A stretch of DNA of 64,000 nt from Rhizobium sp. Q54 (GCA_945871425.1 CAMBVS010000012.1:1-64000), one strand, 5' to 3'; positions 7,973 to 15,922 are shown, counted from the stretch's first letter. Notes: generated by a model from the sequence alone, not told the origin. Numbers and translations are program-made.

Positions 7973-9628
7973 ATGAGTGACGAAAGCATACGGCCCCCGC
8001 GCGCGGGTGAAGGTTCGGCAGAGGCCGGTTTGGGACCCGGGCTAGCGGCCCGCCTGGAACATGCGTTCGAAGCCTATAAGGCGCGCCGATATCATGACGC
8101 CCTGGCGCTTGCGGACACGGCGATCGGCAGGGCAGATGGCGACGACCCCGGCATACGTCCGATCTTGGCGAAGCTTCACCAGCTGCGAGGCGTGATCTTC
8201 AGTCAGAATCTCAACGACTACCCGCGCGCGACGGCCGAATTTACCTCGGCGCTCGACATGGCGCCGGAAGATAGGGAAGTCCGCATTTGCCTGATCGCGT
8301 GCAAGTCCAGTGGGCCGGCGCTGGATTGGGAGCGCGTGATCGAATTGACCCGGCCACTCTTGGTCTCAGCGGATGAGGCGACTGCGCGTTTCGCCTATGA
8401 AACCATGATCCAGGCCCTGCTCATTACCCCGAGCCCGACGACGGCGGAGTATCGGGATCTCGTGACGACATGGTCCGAGCGCTTCATCCGCCCTCAGCGC
8501 GCGGGGACCGCGTCTTCACCGACGGGATCGCTCTCTCAGCGACCCCTGCGGATAGGTTTCGTTCACCGCTCATTTTCCAATCGCCGCTACGACCCGCTTG
8601 TCATCCCGCTGTTCCGAGAGCTCCGCCGCTGCGGAACGGTATTGACCGCCGTGTCGACGACCGCCGCGGAAATCGCCACCTTGCCCGAGCTTGAAGGCGC
8701 CTTTGACAATTGGGTCAATATCGCGGGTTTGGACACCGCAGCCGCGGTTCGGACAGTGGCCGCAATGAATCTTGATGTTCTGATAAACCTCGATGGCTTC
8801 ACGAGCATTACCGAGTTCGACCTGTTCGCACGACGTCCGGCGTCGCTGCTCGTGTCCTGGCACAACACCCACTACACATTCGGCGGGGAGCTCTTCGACT
8901 GCATCATTGCCGACACGATGTCCCTCTCGGCCGTCGAGCGGAAGGAGTATGCAGAAGACATCATCGACATCGAGCCCTGCTATTTCGCCGTCGAACCGCC
9001 GGTGAACGCTCCTCCCGTCGTCCCGACGCCGGCACTTGCGAGCGGAACCGTCGTCTTTGGGTCGATGAATCGCCCCAATAAAATCGGCACCGAGGTCGCG
9101 GCGTCCTGGAGTCGCATTCTCGACGCCGTCCCGGGAAGCTGGCTATTCCTTCGAAACTCTCTTTATAGCACCCCGTTCATCGGCGATCTGCTGCGCACGC
9201 GCCTTCACGCGGCCGGAATTTCACCGGACCGCATCGTCCTCCCTGGCGCGGCTGACGAGTATGAGTTCCTCGAGAGCTACGGCTTTGTCGACATAGCGCT
9301 CGACAGCTTTCCCTTTTCCGGGGCGTTCACGACCTATCAGGCTTTGTGGCAGGGCGTTCCTGTCGTGACGTTTCCGGGCGATCGTTGGGCGGCCCGTATG
9401 TCGGCCGCTGTGCTGCGGTCGTGCGGGCTTTCGGAGCTGATCGCCACCGACCGGGAGGCCTACGAGGCGTTGGCGATAAGTCTGGCTCGCGACATCCCGC
9501 GCCTGGCCGAACTCCGGTCCACGATTCGCGACCGTGTCGCGCGTTCGCCCATTGTCGATATGCCCGGCTTCGCACGACAATTTCTGGCGAAGCTTCGTGA
9601 GCGATTGGTCGCCCGCTACGGAGCGTAG
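7973..9628 (+). CDS. Divergent GT41/SPINDLY-like protein with N-terminal TPR-like region
   Basis: This is a 551-residue product starting at ATG 7973. The first ~180 residues are helical with an imperfect TPR arrangement (EHAFEAYKARRYHDALALADTAI and similar). From about residue 190 it follows the GT41 plan: LRIGFVHRSFSNRRYDP, DVLINLDGFTSITEFDLFA, WHNTHYTFGG, then VVFGSMNRPNKIG with the conserved Lys, ALDSFPFSGAFTTYQALWQGVPVVTF, and a C-terminal helical tail. Compared with the gene at 1-1707, the D-L-x-G-H-T motif reads N-L-D-G-F-T, and overall similarity is low, so it is not a recent duplicate. Its base composition is less GC-rich than its neighbours. The IS1595-type element is inserted 94 bp beyond its stop. 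The acceptor is unknown. Confidence 0.7.
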   Translation: MSDESIRPPRAGEGSAEAGLGPGLAARLEHAFEAYKARRYHDALALADTAIGRADGDDPGIRPILAKLHQLRGVIFSQNLNDYPRATAEFTSALDMAPEDREVRICLIACKSSGPALDWERVIELTRPLLVSADEATARFAYETMIQALLITPSPTTAEYRDLVTTWSERFIRPQRAGTASSPTGSLSQRPLRIGFVHRSFSNRRYDPLVIPLFRELRRCGTVLTAVSTTAAEIATLPELEGAFDNWVNIAGLDTAAAVRTVAAMNLDVLINLDGFTSITEFDLFARRPASLLVSWHNTHYTFGGELFDCIIADTMSLSAVERKEYAEDIIDIEPCYFAVEPPVNAPPVVPTPALASGTVVFGSMNRPNKIGTEVAASWSRILDAVPGSWLFLRNSLYSTPFIGDLLRTRLHAAGISPDRIVLPGAADEYEFLESYGFVDIALDSFPFSGAFTTYQALWQGVPVVTFPGDRWAARMSAAVLRSCGLSELIATDREAYEALAISLARDIPRLAELRSTIRDRVARSPIVDMPGFARQFLAKLRERLVARYGA

Positions 9629-9714
9629 CCGAACCTCTTCCCTAACCTGAGGCCGCAAGAACGCCGGCCCGGCGCGTATGAGCTGGGAGTTTGTTCCATC
9701 TACGTTCGCGCCGT

Positions 9715-9748
9715 CGAGGGTCCGCGTCTATCCCCTTACGACAAGTGA
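9715..9748. repeat. Left target duplication and left terminal inverted repeat of the IS1595-type element
   Basis: The 8 bp CGAGGGTC at 9715-9722 are repeated exactly at 11919-11926. The next 26 bases, 9723-9748, begin CGCGTCTATCCCC and end ACAAGTGA. They match the reverse complement of 11893-11918 at 23 of 26 positions. An 8-bp duplication is the size known for the IS1595 family. Confidence 0.92.
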
Positions 9749-9762
9749 CGGGATAGCGTAAT

Positions 9763-11016
9763 ATGCGCGCATGGCCGCTAAGTTTTCACGATGCTGATTT
9801 TGAACATCGCTTCGTTCAGCGAGGGCTGCTGCCCGATGGTCGCCCTCGCTGGCGATGGGAGCCATTCGGCATGCCTCGCTTAACTCCCGCGATAGCGGGA
9901 GCGGTCCTTTTCCTCTACGCGCGACATCCCGAGAAGTGCCCGGACGCCACGCCTGTAGGGACAGGGTTCGTGGTGGGCTTCCCCAATCAAAACAACCCGG
10001 CGATGGGCGCGCCGTGCCACATCTATGCGGTTACATGCCATCACGTCGGTCCGCGCGCTTCATTCATTCGCATCAACACCGAGGGCGGCGGCAGCCGCGT
10101 GATCGATACGGAGCCAGCGGAGTGGCAGTTTCTTTCGGATAGCGATGACGTAGCTGCCATCGATATTACGGATGAAATCGCGAGCACAGACGAATACGCG
10201 GTCATCCGCGTCGAAACTTTTGTCACGAAGCAAATCATCACGGACCTAGAACTTGGCTTGGGCGAGGACGGGTTCATGCTTGGCCTTTTTGCCAATCATC
10301 CCGGCGCGAAGCGCAACCTCGTCGCCTCTCGGTTTGGGAATGTCAGCCTCCTCGCTGACGAGGATGAGCCCGTAAAACAGGGCAATGACATCCTTCGACC
10401 CTCGCACCTATTCGACATGCGCTCTCGAACGGGGTTTTCAGGCTCTCCCGTTTTTGTTTACCGCACCCCTTCGAGTGATCTGCGCTTTGAGGCTCTTGCG
10501 AGAAAGCGAACGCAAGGGCACCGGAGCTACGCGGTATCGCGAGACGACGACGTCGTTGGCTACAACGCGAGAGCTCAACATGACCTTGAGAGCTGGATTG
10601 AAGAGACAGATAACGGACGGAATATTTTCCTGCGCCTATTGGGAATGCACAGCGCACAGCTTCGAGAACCTCTGACCGTCTTCAAGGAATCGGAGACCAA
10701 TCCACCAACCCTCAACGAGGATGGTGTTGTGCGCCACGGCGACAAATTGTCGATCCAGAGCAGCATGACGGTCATTGTGCCGGCATGGCGCATAATCGAT
10801 CTGCTACAACACAAGAACTTTGATGGACAGAGGAAGGCGCGGGAAATGAGAGAGGCTAAAAATGAGCGTCTACGCGTTCAGCCGGAATCTAACGACGATA
10901 CCGCCTCCCCCTCCGCACCCACTCCGGCATCGGAAGCCGAGCTGGATCACCAAGAGGCATTCAACCGGCTTGTGGCAAAGGCCGCGACAGCGAAACCAAA
11001 AGATGATCGAACATAA
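9763..11016 (+). CDS. Trypsin-like (chymotrypsin-fold) serine protease-like passenger protein
   Basis: This 417-residue protein lies inside the transposon, with ATG at 9763 just inside the left end. GTGFVVGF at about residues 66-73 resembles the first-barrel entry of HtrA/trypsin-like domains. TCHHV puts a His at 94, DDVAAIDI puts an Asp at 129, and TGFSGSPV puts the nucleophile Ser at 226, in the order His-Asp-Ser with the G-x-S-G-x-P context, so the triad looks intact. There is no signal peptide or membrane segment, so it is probably cytoplasmic. The C-terminal ~90 residues are charged, with a helical KAREMREAKNERLRV stretch and a Pro/Ser/Glu-rich tail. No PDZ domain is visible. The substrate and the role (transposon regulation, defence, host benefit) are unknown. 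GC content is visibly lower than in the host genes. Confidence 0.75.
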   Translation: MRAWPLSFHDADFEHRFVQRGLLPDGRPRWRWEPFGMPRLTPAIAGAVLFLYARHPEKCPDATPVGTGFVVGFPNQNNPAMGAPCHIYAVTCHHVGPRASFIRINTEGGGSRVIDTEPAEWQFLSDSDDVAAIDITDEIASTDEYAVIRVETFVTKQIITDLELGLGEDGFMLGLFANHPGAKRNLVASRFGNVSLLADEDEPVKQGNDILRPSHLFDMRSRTGFSGSPVFVYRTPSSDLRFEALARKRTQGHRSYAVSRDDDVVGYNARAQHDLESWIEETDNGRNIFLRLLGMHSAQLREPLTVFKESETNPPTLNEDGVVRHGDKLSIQSSMTVIVPAWRIIDLLQHKNFDGQRKAREMREAKNERLRVQPESNDDTASPSAPTPASEAELDHQEAFNRLVAKAATAKPKDDRT

Positions 11017-11848
11017 GCCAGTGTGAGTGCCGCATGTTGCGGCGGTAGCTGAACTCGCTCACGTACTTCCAAAGATGCTTGGCTGAAACGTGGGTGTGCG
11101 TTCCCTTGATGGCGCGCTTGAGCAAGCTCCAATGGCCTTCAATCGTGTTCGTGTGGTGAATACCCCGGACGTACTCGCCGGCATCATGGTCCACGACGCC
11201 GTGCTTGTAGGGGCTTTCCTGCAAGATGCTGTAGCCGCGCCAGCCGTCAGTGCTGATGGTCGATCCGGGCGCGATGTTGCCTCCGATCAATTTGGCTAGG
11301 GTCGGCATATGGGCATTGGGGACCGGCTGAGCGCGGATACGCCCCTCGTTCCGCTCGACGATGCCAATGACGATGGTCTTGTTCGTACCCTCGCTCCTGC
11401 GATCCGCCCGCGACTGGTAGCCGCCGACCAGCGTCTCGTCGATTTCGACATGGCCCGACATGGGCGTGTGGTCGTCGGCAGCGGCCATCAGCTTGCGAAG
11501 CTCGCTCGCCATTCGCCAAGCCGTCTTGTAGGTGCAGCCGATCTGGCGCTGCAATTCCTTCGCCGCGACGCCATGGCGCGTGCTGGTCATCAGGTACATG
11601 GCGAAGAACCAGGCCGTCAGGGGGGTGCGGGACTTCTCGAAGACGGTCCCGACGCACGGGTAAATGTGGTGGCCGCACTTCTGGCAGGCGTAGCCGCGCC
11701 GCTCGCTCATCCGATGAAACTTGGAAACCTTGGCACAGCCCGGACACTCAAGCTCAGTCCCGCTGAACTGCTCCTGCATGATCCGGTCGAGGCAGGCGCC
11801 GTCGTCGGGGTACTGGGTCTGAAACTGCTTGAAGGTGTACTTGCTCAC
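10961..11848 (-). CDS. IS1595-family (ISXO2-like) DDE transposase
   Basis: This 295-residue protein starts with a GTG at 11846-11848, preceded on its strand by AAGGGG. An N-terminal zinc ribbon is visible (C35-x2-C38 and C55-x2-C58), followed by the helix-turn-helix-like GVAAKELQRQIGCTYKTAWRM. The catalytic core includes VEIDETLVGGYQ (Asp137), STDGWRGYS (Asp201) and HHTNTIEGHWSLLKRAIKGT (Asn234/Glu237). It ends in a YRRN-type helix. These are the ISXO2-like transposase hallmarks of the IS1595 family. It is expected to catalyse movement of the element it lies in. Its 3' end overlaps the passenger gene by 56 bp on the opposite strand. No frameshift or stop is seen, so it looks functional. Confidence 0.93.
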   Translation of the reverse strand: MSKYTFKQFQTQYPDDGACLDRIMQEQFSGTELECPGCAKVSKFHRMSERRGYACQKCGHHIYPCVGTVFEKSRTPLTAWFFAMYLMTSTRHGVAAKELQRQIGCTYKTAWRMASELRKLMAAADDHTPMSGHVEIDETLVGGYQSRADRRSEGTNKTIVIGIVERNEGRIRAQPVPNAHMPTLAKLIGGNIAPGSTISTDGWRGYSILQESPYKHGVVDHDAGEYVRGIHHTNTIEGHWSLLKRAIKGTHTHVSAKHLWKYVSEFSYRRNMRHSHWLMFDHLLVSLSRPLPQAG

Positions 11849-11892
11849 CGGGCCATCCCCTTGTATTGTGGGGATACCCTAACATGAACCGA

Positions 11893-11926
11893 TCACTTGT
11901 CGCAATGGGATATACGCGCGAGGGTC
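11893..11926. repeat. Right terminal inverted repeat and right target duplication of the IS1595-type element
   Basis: Bases 11893-11918 are the inverted partner of 9723-9748 (23/26 matches). They are followed immediately by CGAGGGTC at 11919-11926, identical to the left flank. Confidence 0.92.
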
Positions 11927-12094
11927 GATGAGGGACCGTTATCGAATCTTCCCGAACGAATCGCTTGCGCCCCGCCCACGCTCGGTGGCACCCTAGTTCT
12001 AGTGGTATCATGTATCGGCGCCACAAGGTGCTGAGTGCAAGGGCCGCTTATCCCGCGCCCAGGCTGGGCGCTTCCGATCGAGGAGCAGGCGGGA

Positions 12095-12598
12095 ATGAGC
12101 TTGCAGGCGGTCTCACCCGAACGGGTGCAGAGCAATCCCCTGGATGTCGTCGAAGAAATCCTGGCCGGCAATGAATGGCTCCACGAACGTGCGAGCGAGG
12201 AAGAGCTGGCCGCCGAGGTCGAAGGGCGGTGGTGCGACTACCGCCTTTTCTTCGTCTGGCGCGAGGAAACCCGGGCGCTTCACTTCACCTGCTGCTTCGA
12301 TGCCCGCGTGCCCGACAACAAGCGCCGCGACATCCATGACCTTCTCGCCCAGATCAACGAGAAGCTCTGGCTCGGGCATTTCGAGGTGTCGAGCGACGAC
12401 TCGATCCCGATGTTCCGCCACACCACGCTCTGCAAGGGCGGCGGCGGGGCCTCGTCCGAATTGCTCGAGGACCTGGTGAACATCGCGCTTTCCGAGTGCG
12501 AGCGCTTCTTCCCGGCCTTCCAGTTCGTCATCTGGGGCGGCAAGGGAGCATCCGAGGCTCTCGATGCCTCGATGTTCGAAACGATGGGCGAAGCGTAG
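12095..12598 (+). CDS. YbjN-domain protein
   Basis: This 167-residue protein starts at ATG 12095, preceded by a GGAGCAGGCGGGA stretch. It belongs to the YbjN family (DUF1790): NPLDVVEEILAGNEW, the RLFFVWREE strand, LHFTCCFDARVPDNKR, LLAQINEKLWLGHFEV and FRHTTLCKGG are in the usual order. The family is a sensory-transduction regulator-like fold with no known enzymatic activity, linked in some bacteria to stress and motility phenotypes. In alphaproteobacteria it is commonly next to proC, as here (21 bp gap), so the two are probably co-transcribed. The IS element sits 168 bp upstream and could have displaced or replaced its promoter. Confidence 0.85.
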   Translation: MSLQAVSPERVQSNPLDVVEEILAGNEWLHERASEEELAAEVEGRWCDYRLFFVWREETRALHFTCCFDARVPDNKRRDIHDLLAQINEKLWLGHFEVSSDDSIPMFRHTTLCKGGGGASSELLEDLVNIALSECERFFPAFQFVIWGGKGASEALDASMFETMGEA

Positions 12599-12619
12599 CC
12601 GACGCATTATCGTCGGCGG

Positions 12620-13426
12620 ATGAACGGTCCGATTCTCCTCGTCGGCTGCGGCAAGATGGGCGCCGCCATGCTGGAAGGCTGGCTCGCCGGCTCGATGCTG
12701 GCTGCCGGCGCCCACGTGGTCGAGCCCAATGCCGCTGCCGTCGCCGCCTTCCGGGACCGCAAGGGCGTCGGCTGCCACGCCCGAATCGAGGCCCTGCCGG
12801 CCGGCCTCGCGCCGGAGATCGTCGTGCTGGCGGTCAAGCCGCAGACCATGTCTGCGGTCCTCCCGGCCCTCGCGCGATTCAAGGCCGCGACCTTCCTCTC
12901 CATCGCCGCGGGAAAACGCATCGCCGGTCTCTCGGCCGGCCTCGGCGGGGCTGCGATCGTGCGCTCGATGCCGAACACGCCAGCCGCGGTCGGCCGCGGC
13001 ATGACCGTCGCGGTCGCCGGACCCGGCGTCACCGAGACGGCACGGAAACGCTGCGATGAGCTCATGTCGGCGGTCGGCGAGGTCGCCTGGGTCGAGGACG
13101 AGCGGCTGATCGACCCGGTGACCGCGGTCTCCGGCGGCGGCCCGGCCTATGTCTTCCTGCTGATCGAGGCCCTGGCGGCGGCCGGCGAAAAGGCCGGGCT
13201 TCCGGCCGATCTCGCCATGCGCCTCGCCCGCGTCACCGTCTCCGGATCCGGCGAGCTCGCCCGCCTCTCAGCCGAACCGGCGGCCCAGCTCCGCCAGAAC
13301 GTCACCAGCCCGGGGGGCACGACGCTGGAGGCGCTGAAGGTGCTGATGGCCGAGGACGGCATCCAGCCGGTCTTCGACCGCGCGATCGCCGCGGCGACCA
13401 AGCGCGCCGGCGAGCTCGGCGAATAG
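12620..13426 (+). CDS. proC: Pyrroline-5-carboxylate reductase
   Basis: This 268-residue protein is of standard ProC length. The N-terminal Rossmann motif is ILLVGCGKMGAAMLEGWL (residues 4-21), followed by VVLAVKPQTM and the IVRSMPNTPAAVGRGMT substrate-binding region. The C-terminal helical domain has AVSGGGPAYVFLLIEAL and the RQNVTSPGGTT signature near residue 230. It reduces 1-pyrroline-5-carboxylate to L-proline with NAD(P)H, the last step of proline synthesis, in the cytoplasm. It lies directly after the YbjN-family gene and before a CocE-type hydrolase on the same strand. Confidence 0.96.
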   Translation: MNGPILLVGCGKMGAAMLEGWLAGSMLAAGAHVVEPNAAAVAAFRDRKGVGCHARIEALPAGLAPEIVVLAVKPQTMSAVLPALARFKAATFLSIAAGKRIAGLSAGLGGAAIVRSMPNTPAAVGRGMTVAVAGPGVTETARKRCDELMSAVGEVAWVEDERLIDPVTAVSGGGPAYVFLLIEALAAAGEKAGLPADLAMRLARVTVSGSGELARLSAEPAAQLRQNVTSPGGTTLEALKVLMAEDGIQPVFDRAIAAATKRAGELGE

Positions 13427-13506
13427 AGGGCTTTGTCGGCCGGCCCCGCCGGCTGCTAGCCTTCCCGCGGCCGCGACTTCTCCCCTCCGCGAAGGAGCCA
13501 GACCTC

Positions 13507-15519
13507 GTGCGGATCGTCCGTCGTTTCCCGCGCCGGGTGCGCGAGATCGAGCATGTATGGATCCCGCTCGTCGACGGCACGCGCCTGTCGGCCCGCATCT
13601 GGCTGCCGGCCGATGCCGCCGCCGATCCGGTACCGGCAATCCTTGAGTACCTACCCTATCGCCACCGCGACGGCACCTATGTCCGCGACAACGGCATCCA
13701 TGCGTATTTCGCCGGCCATGGCTATGCCGCGATCCGCGTCGACCTCAGGGGATCGGGCGAGTCCGAAGGCGTCCTGATCGACGAGTACCTGAAGCAGGAG
13801 CAGGACGACGCGCTCGAGGTCATCGCCTGGATCGCGCGTCAGCCCTGGTCGACCGGCAATGTGGGGATGATGGGGATCTCCTGGGGCGGCTTCAACGCGC
13901 TGCAGGTGGCGGCCAGGCGCCCGCCGGCCCTGAAAGCGATCATCACCGTCTGCTCGACCGACGACCGCTTCGCCGACGATGCTCACTACATGGGCGGGGC
14001 CTTGCTCGGCGAGAACATGGGCTGGGGCTCCGCCTTCTTCATGCAGCAGGGCCGCGCGCCCGATCCGGCGATCGTGGGCAAGCGCTGGCTGTCGATGTGG
14101 AAAGAGCGGCTGAAGGCGATCCCGCACCCGGTCGAGCGCTGGATGCGGCATCCATCGCGCGACGCCTTCTGGCGCTGTGGTTCGGTCGCTGAGAACTATG
14201 GCGCCATAAGCTGCGGGGTCTACGCCGTCGGCGGCTGGGAGGACGGCTACACCAACGTCCTCCTGCGGCTGATGCGGCACCTGAAGGCGCCACGGAAGGC
14301 GCTGATCGGCCCCTGGTCGCATTCCTATCCGCACGTCGCCGACCTGAACCCGATGGGCTTCCTGCAGGAGGCCGTCCGCTGGTGGGATCACTGGTTGAAG
14401 GGTCGGGACACCGGGATCATGGACGAGCCGATGATCCGGGCGTGGATGCTGGAGAGCCAGCCGCCGAAGTCCCACTATGCCCATCGCCCCGGCCGCTGGA
14501 TCGCCGAGCGCGCCTGGCCGGCAGCCGCGGTCGGCGAGCGCCGGCTTCCGCTCGGCGACGGCACGCTCGGCGGGGCGCGGCCGAAGCAGGCGACATTCAG
14601 GATGCGCTCGCCGGAGACGACCGGCATCGCCGCCGGCAGCTGGTGTCCGTTCGGCAGTCCCGGCGACATGCCGACCGACCAGAATGAGGACGACGGCCGC
14701 TCGATCGCATTCGAGACCGCGCCGCTGGCGCGCCGGCTCGAGCTGTTCGGCACGCCCGAGGTGGTGCTCGACCTCGCCTGCGACCGAAAGCAGGCGAACA
14801 TCGCGGTGCGTCTCTCCGATGTCGCGCCCGATGGGGCTGCGAGCCGCATCAGCTACGGCGTCCTCAACCTCTCGCACCGCGGCGGCCCCGCGCGGCCGAA
14901 GCCGTTGATACCCGGTCGCCGCACGCGCGTCAGGCTCAGGCTCAACGATCTCGGGCAGGCCGTCCCGAAAGGCCACCGGCTCAGGCTTTCGGTCTCCGCC
15001 GCCTACTGGCCGATGATCTGGCCATCGCCGGAGCCGGTGACTCTGACCTTGTTCGCCGGGCGCGGCGCGGCGCTGCTTTTGCCGGTGCGGCGACCGCAGG
15101 CGGCGGACCGGCGGCTCAAGTCGTTCCCAGGCCCGGTCACGGCGCCGGAGAAGGAGGTCGCCGAAGGCGAGGCGCCGCCGCGCATGAATGAGATCAGCCG
15201 CGACGTGGCCACCGGCCGCCAGGTGGAGCTCTCGGTCCGGCATAGCGGCAGCCTGCGCTTCCCCCATGGCGTCGAGACCGAGGCCTCGGGCAGCTATCGG
15301 CTCGAGATCTCGCCGGACGATCCGAATTCGGCCGTCTGCGAGTCGTCATGGACGACCCGCCAGGAGAAGGGCCGCTGGAGGGTCAGGGTCGAGACCCGCA
15401 CCCGGCTGACGTCCGACCCGCGGGCCTTCCATCTGGATGCGGAGATGGTGGCCTATAGCGGGGGTAGCGTGGTGAGCCGCCGGCGCTGGAAGTCGCGGAT
15501 TTCGCGGAACCATCTGTAG
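13507..15519 (+). CDS. CocE/NonD-family serine hydrolase (X-Pro dipeptidyl-peptidase-like)
   Basis: This 670-residue protein starts with GTG at 13507 behind GAAGGAGC. The N-terminal alpha/beta-hydrolase part contains IWLPADAAADPVPAILEYLPY and VDLRGSGESEG. MMGISWGGFNAL is the nucleophile elbow (G-x-S-x-G) at about residue 123, and IGPWSHSYPH supplies the likely catalytic His. The C-terminal half is the jelly-roll X-Pro dipeptidyl-peptidase C-terminal domain (GHRLRLSVSAAYWP). It probably hydrolyses an ester or amide; the substrate is not predictable. No signal peptide is visible, so a cytoplasmic location is expected. The ~70-bp tail after the last beta-strands reads as normal coding sequence. 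Confidence 0.85.
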   Translation: MRIVRRFPRRVREIEHVWIPLVDGTRLSARIWLPADAAADPVPAILEYLPYRHRDGTYVRDNGIHAYFAGHGYAAIRVDLRGSGESEGVLIDEYLKQEQDDALEVIAWIARQPWSTGNVGMMGISWGGFNALQVAARRPPALKAIITVCSTDDRFADDAHYMGGALLGENMGWGSAFFMQQGRAPDPAIVGKRWLSMWKERLKAIPHPVERWMRHPSRDAFWRCGSVAENYGAISCGVYAVGGWEDGYTNVLLRLMRHLKAPRKALIGPWSHSYPHVADLNPMGFLQEAVRWWDHWLKGRDTGIMDEPMIRAWMLESQPPKSHYAHRPGRWIAERAWPAAAVGERRLPLGDGTLGGARPKQATFRMRSPETTGIAAGSWCPFGSPGDMPTDQNEDDGRSIAFETAPLARRLELFGTPEVVLDLACDRKQANIAVRLSDVAPDGAASRISYGVLNLSHRGGPARPKPLIPGRRTRVRLRLNDLGQAVPKGHRLRLSVSAAYWPMIWPSPEPVTLTLFAGRGAALLLPVRRPQAADRRLKSFPGPVTAPEKEVAEGEAPPRMNEISRDVATGRQVELSVRHSGSLRFPHGVETEASGSYRLEISPDDPNSAVCESSWTTRQEKGRWRVRVETRTRLTSDPRAFHLDAEMVAYSGGSVVSRRRWKSRISRNHL

Positions 15520-15569
15520 AGCATTGATTTCGTTGACAAGTCTGAGTGCGTGTGGGCTTCGAAGGCAAC

Positions 15570-15733
15570 GGAGCCGAGATCCTCGATGCTTTCGAGGGTT
15601 GACCTGCACGCGAGCAGGGGAAAACGCTCTAGCGGGCGGAAAAGCCTCTTGGCGGTGCGGCCGAAATCGCTGGAGCTAAGATCCTGAATTTCTTCGAGGG
15701 TTGACCGGCGCGCGAGGAGAGGGAAAAAGCTCT
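15570..15733. repeat. Pair of imperfect 61-62 bp direct repeats upstream of the rimP-nusA promoter
   Basis: The segments 15570-15630 and 15672-15733 align along their whole length at roughly three quarters identity. They share GGAGC, AGATCCT, TTCGAGGGTTGACC and a CGCGAG...GGGAAAA...GCTCT tail. Both contain TTGACC. No coding potential is supported. They fill most of the 403-bp gap between the CocE-type gene and rimP. Confidence 0.55.
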
Positions 15734-15750
15734 CGAAGAGGGAAAAGACC

Positions 15751-15778
15751 TTGCTGGGGCGGGTGAAATCGCTATAGT
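15751..15778 (+). promoter_or_regulatory. Sigma70-like promoter of the rimP-nusA-infB operon
   Basis: TTGCTG at 15751-15756 is followed after 16 bp by TATAGT at 15773-15778. A start site near 15785 would give a leader of about 140 nt that contains the terminator at 15841-15869. This is the best -35/-10 pair in the gap. Confidence 0.6.
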
Positions 15779-15840
15779 CCCGGCGTCATTCCCGGTTATG
15801 GCCCGGGCTTGTCGTATCAGCGTGATGGGATCGATGAAGC

Positions 15841-15869
15841 AGGTGGGCCGCGGCCCACCTTTTTGTTTG
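15841..15869 (+). terminator. Intrinsic terminator in the rimP-nusA leader (candidate attenuator)
   Basis: The 20 bases AGGTGGGCCGCGGCCCACCT at 15841-15860 are a perfect palindrome followed by TTTTTGTTT-type sequence, a canonical Rho-independent terminator. It lies between the promoter and the rimP start, 53 bp before the start codon, with no gene immediately upstream on this strand. It therefore looks like a regulated leader terminator rather than the end of a gene. Confidence 0.75.
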
Positions 15870-15922
15870 GGCCGTGTTTGCCGCCCGCCGATCGATCCGC
15901 CTTGGGATCTAGAGGAGTCGTC

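Larger units (their letters stand above)
9723..11918. mobile_element. Complete IS1595-family (ISXO2-like) element carrying a protease-like passenger gene
   Basis: The element is 2196 bp. It is bounded by 26-bp terminal inverted repeats (23/26 identical) and flanked by the perfect 8-bp duplication CGAGGGTC. It contains two convergent genes: a passenger for a trypsin-like protein (9763-11016, +) and the transposase (10961-11848, -), overlapping by 56 bp at their 3' ends. Removing the element and one duplication restores a continuous intergenic sequence between the GT41-like gene and the YbjN-family gene. Intact ends, intact transposase and a perfect duplication suggest recent insertion. Some IS1595-family members are known to carry passenger genes; this cargo type is not one I can match to a named element. 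Confidence 0.9.

Noticed and set aside
9723..9762. Alternative element boundary starting at TATCCC (9729)
   Set aside because: Starting at 9729/11912 gives no target duplication. Moving the edge to 9723/11918 extends the inverted repeat and yields a perfect 8-bp duplication.
15781..15870. Possible initiator tRNA gene ahead of rimP, as in enterobacteria
   Set aside because: No cloverleaf, T-loop or CCA-type end could be drawn. The structure is a simple terminator hairpin.
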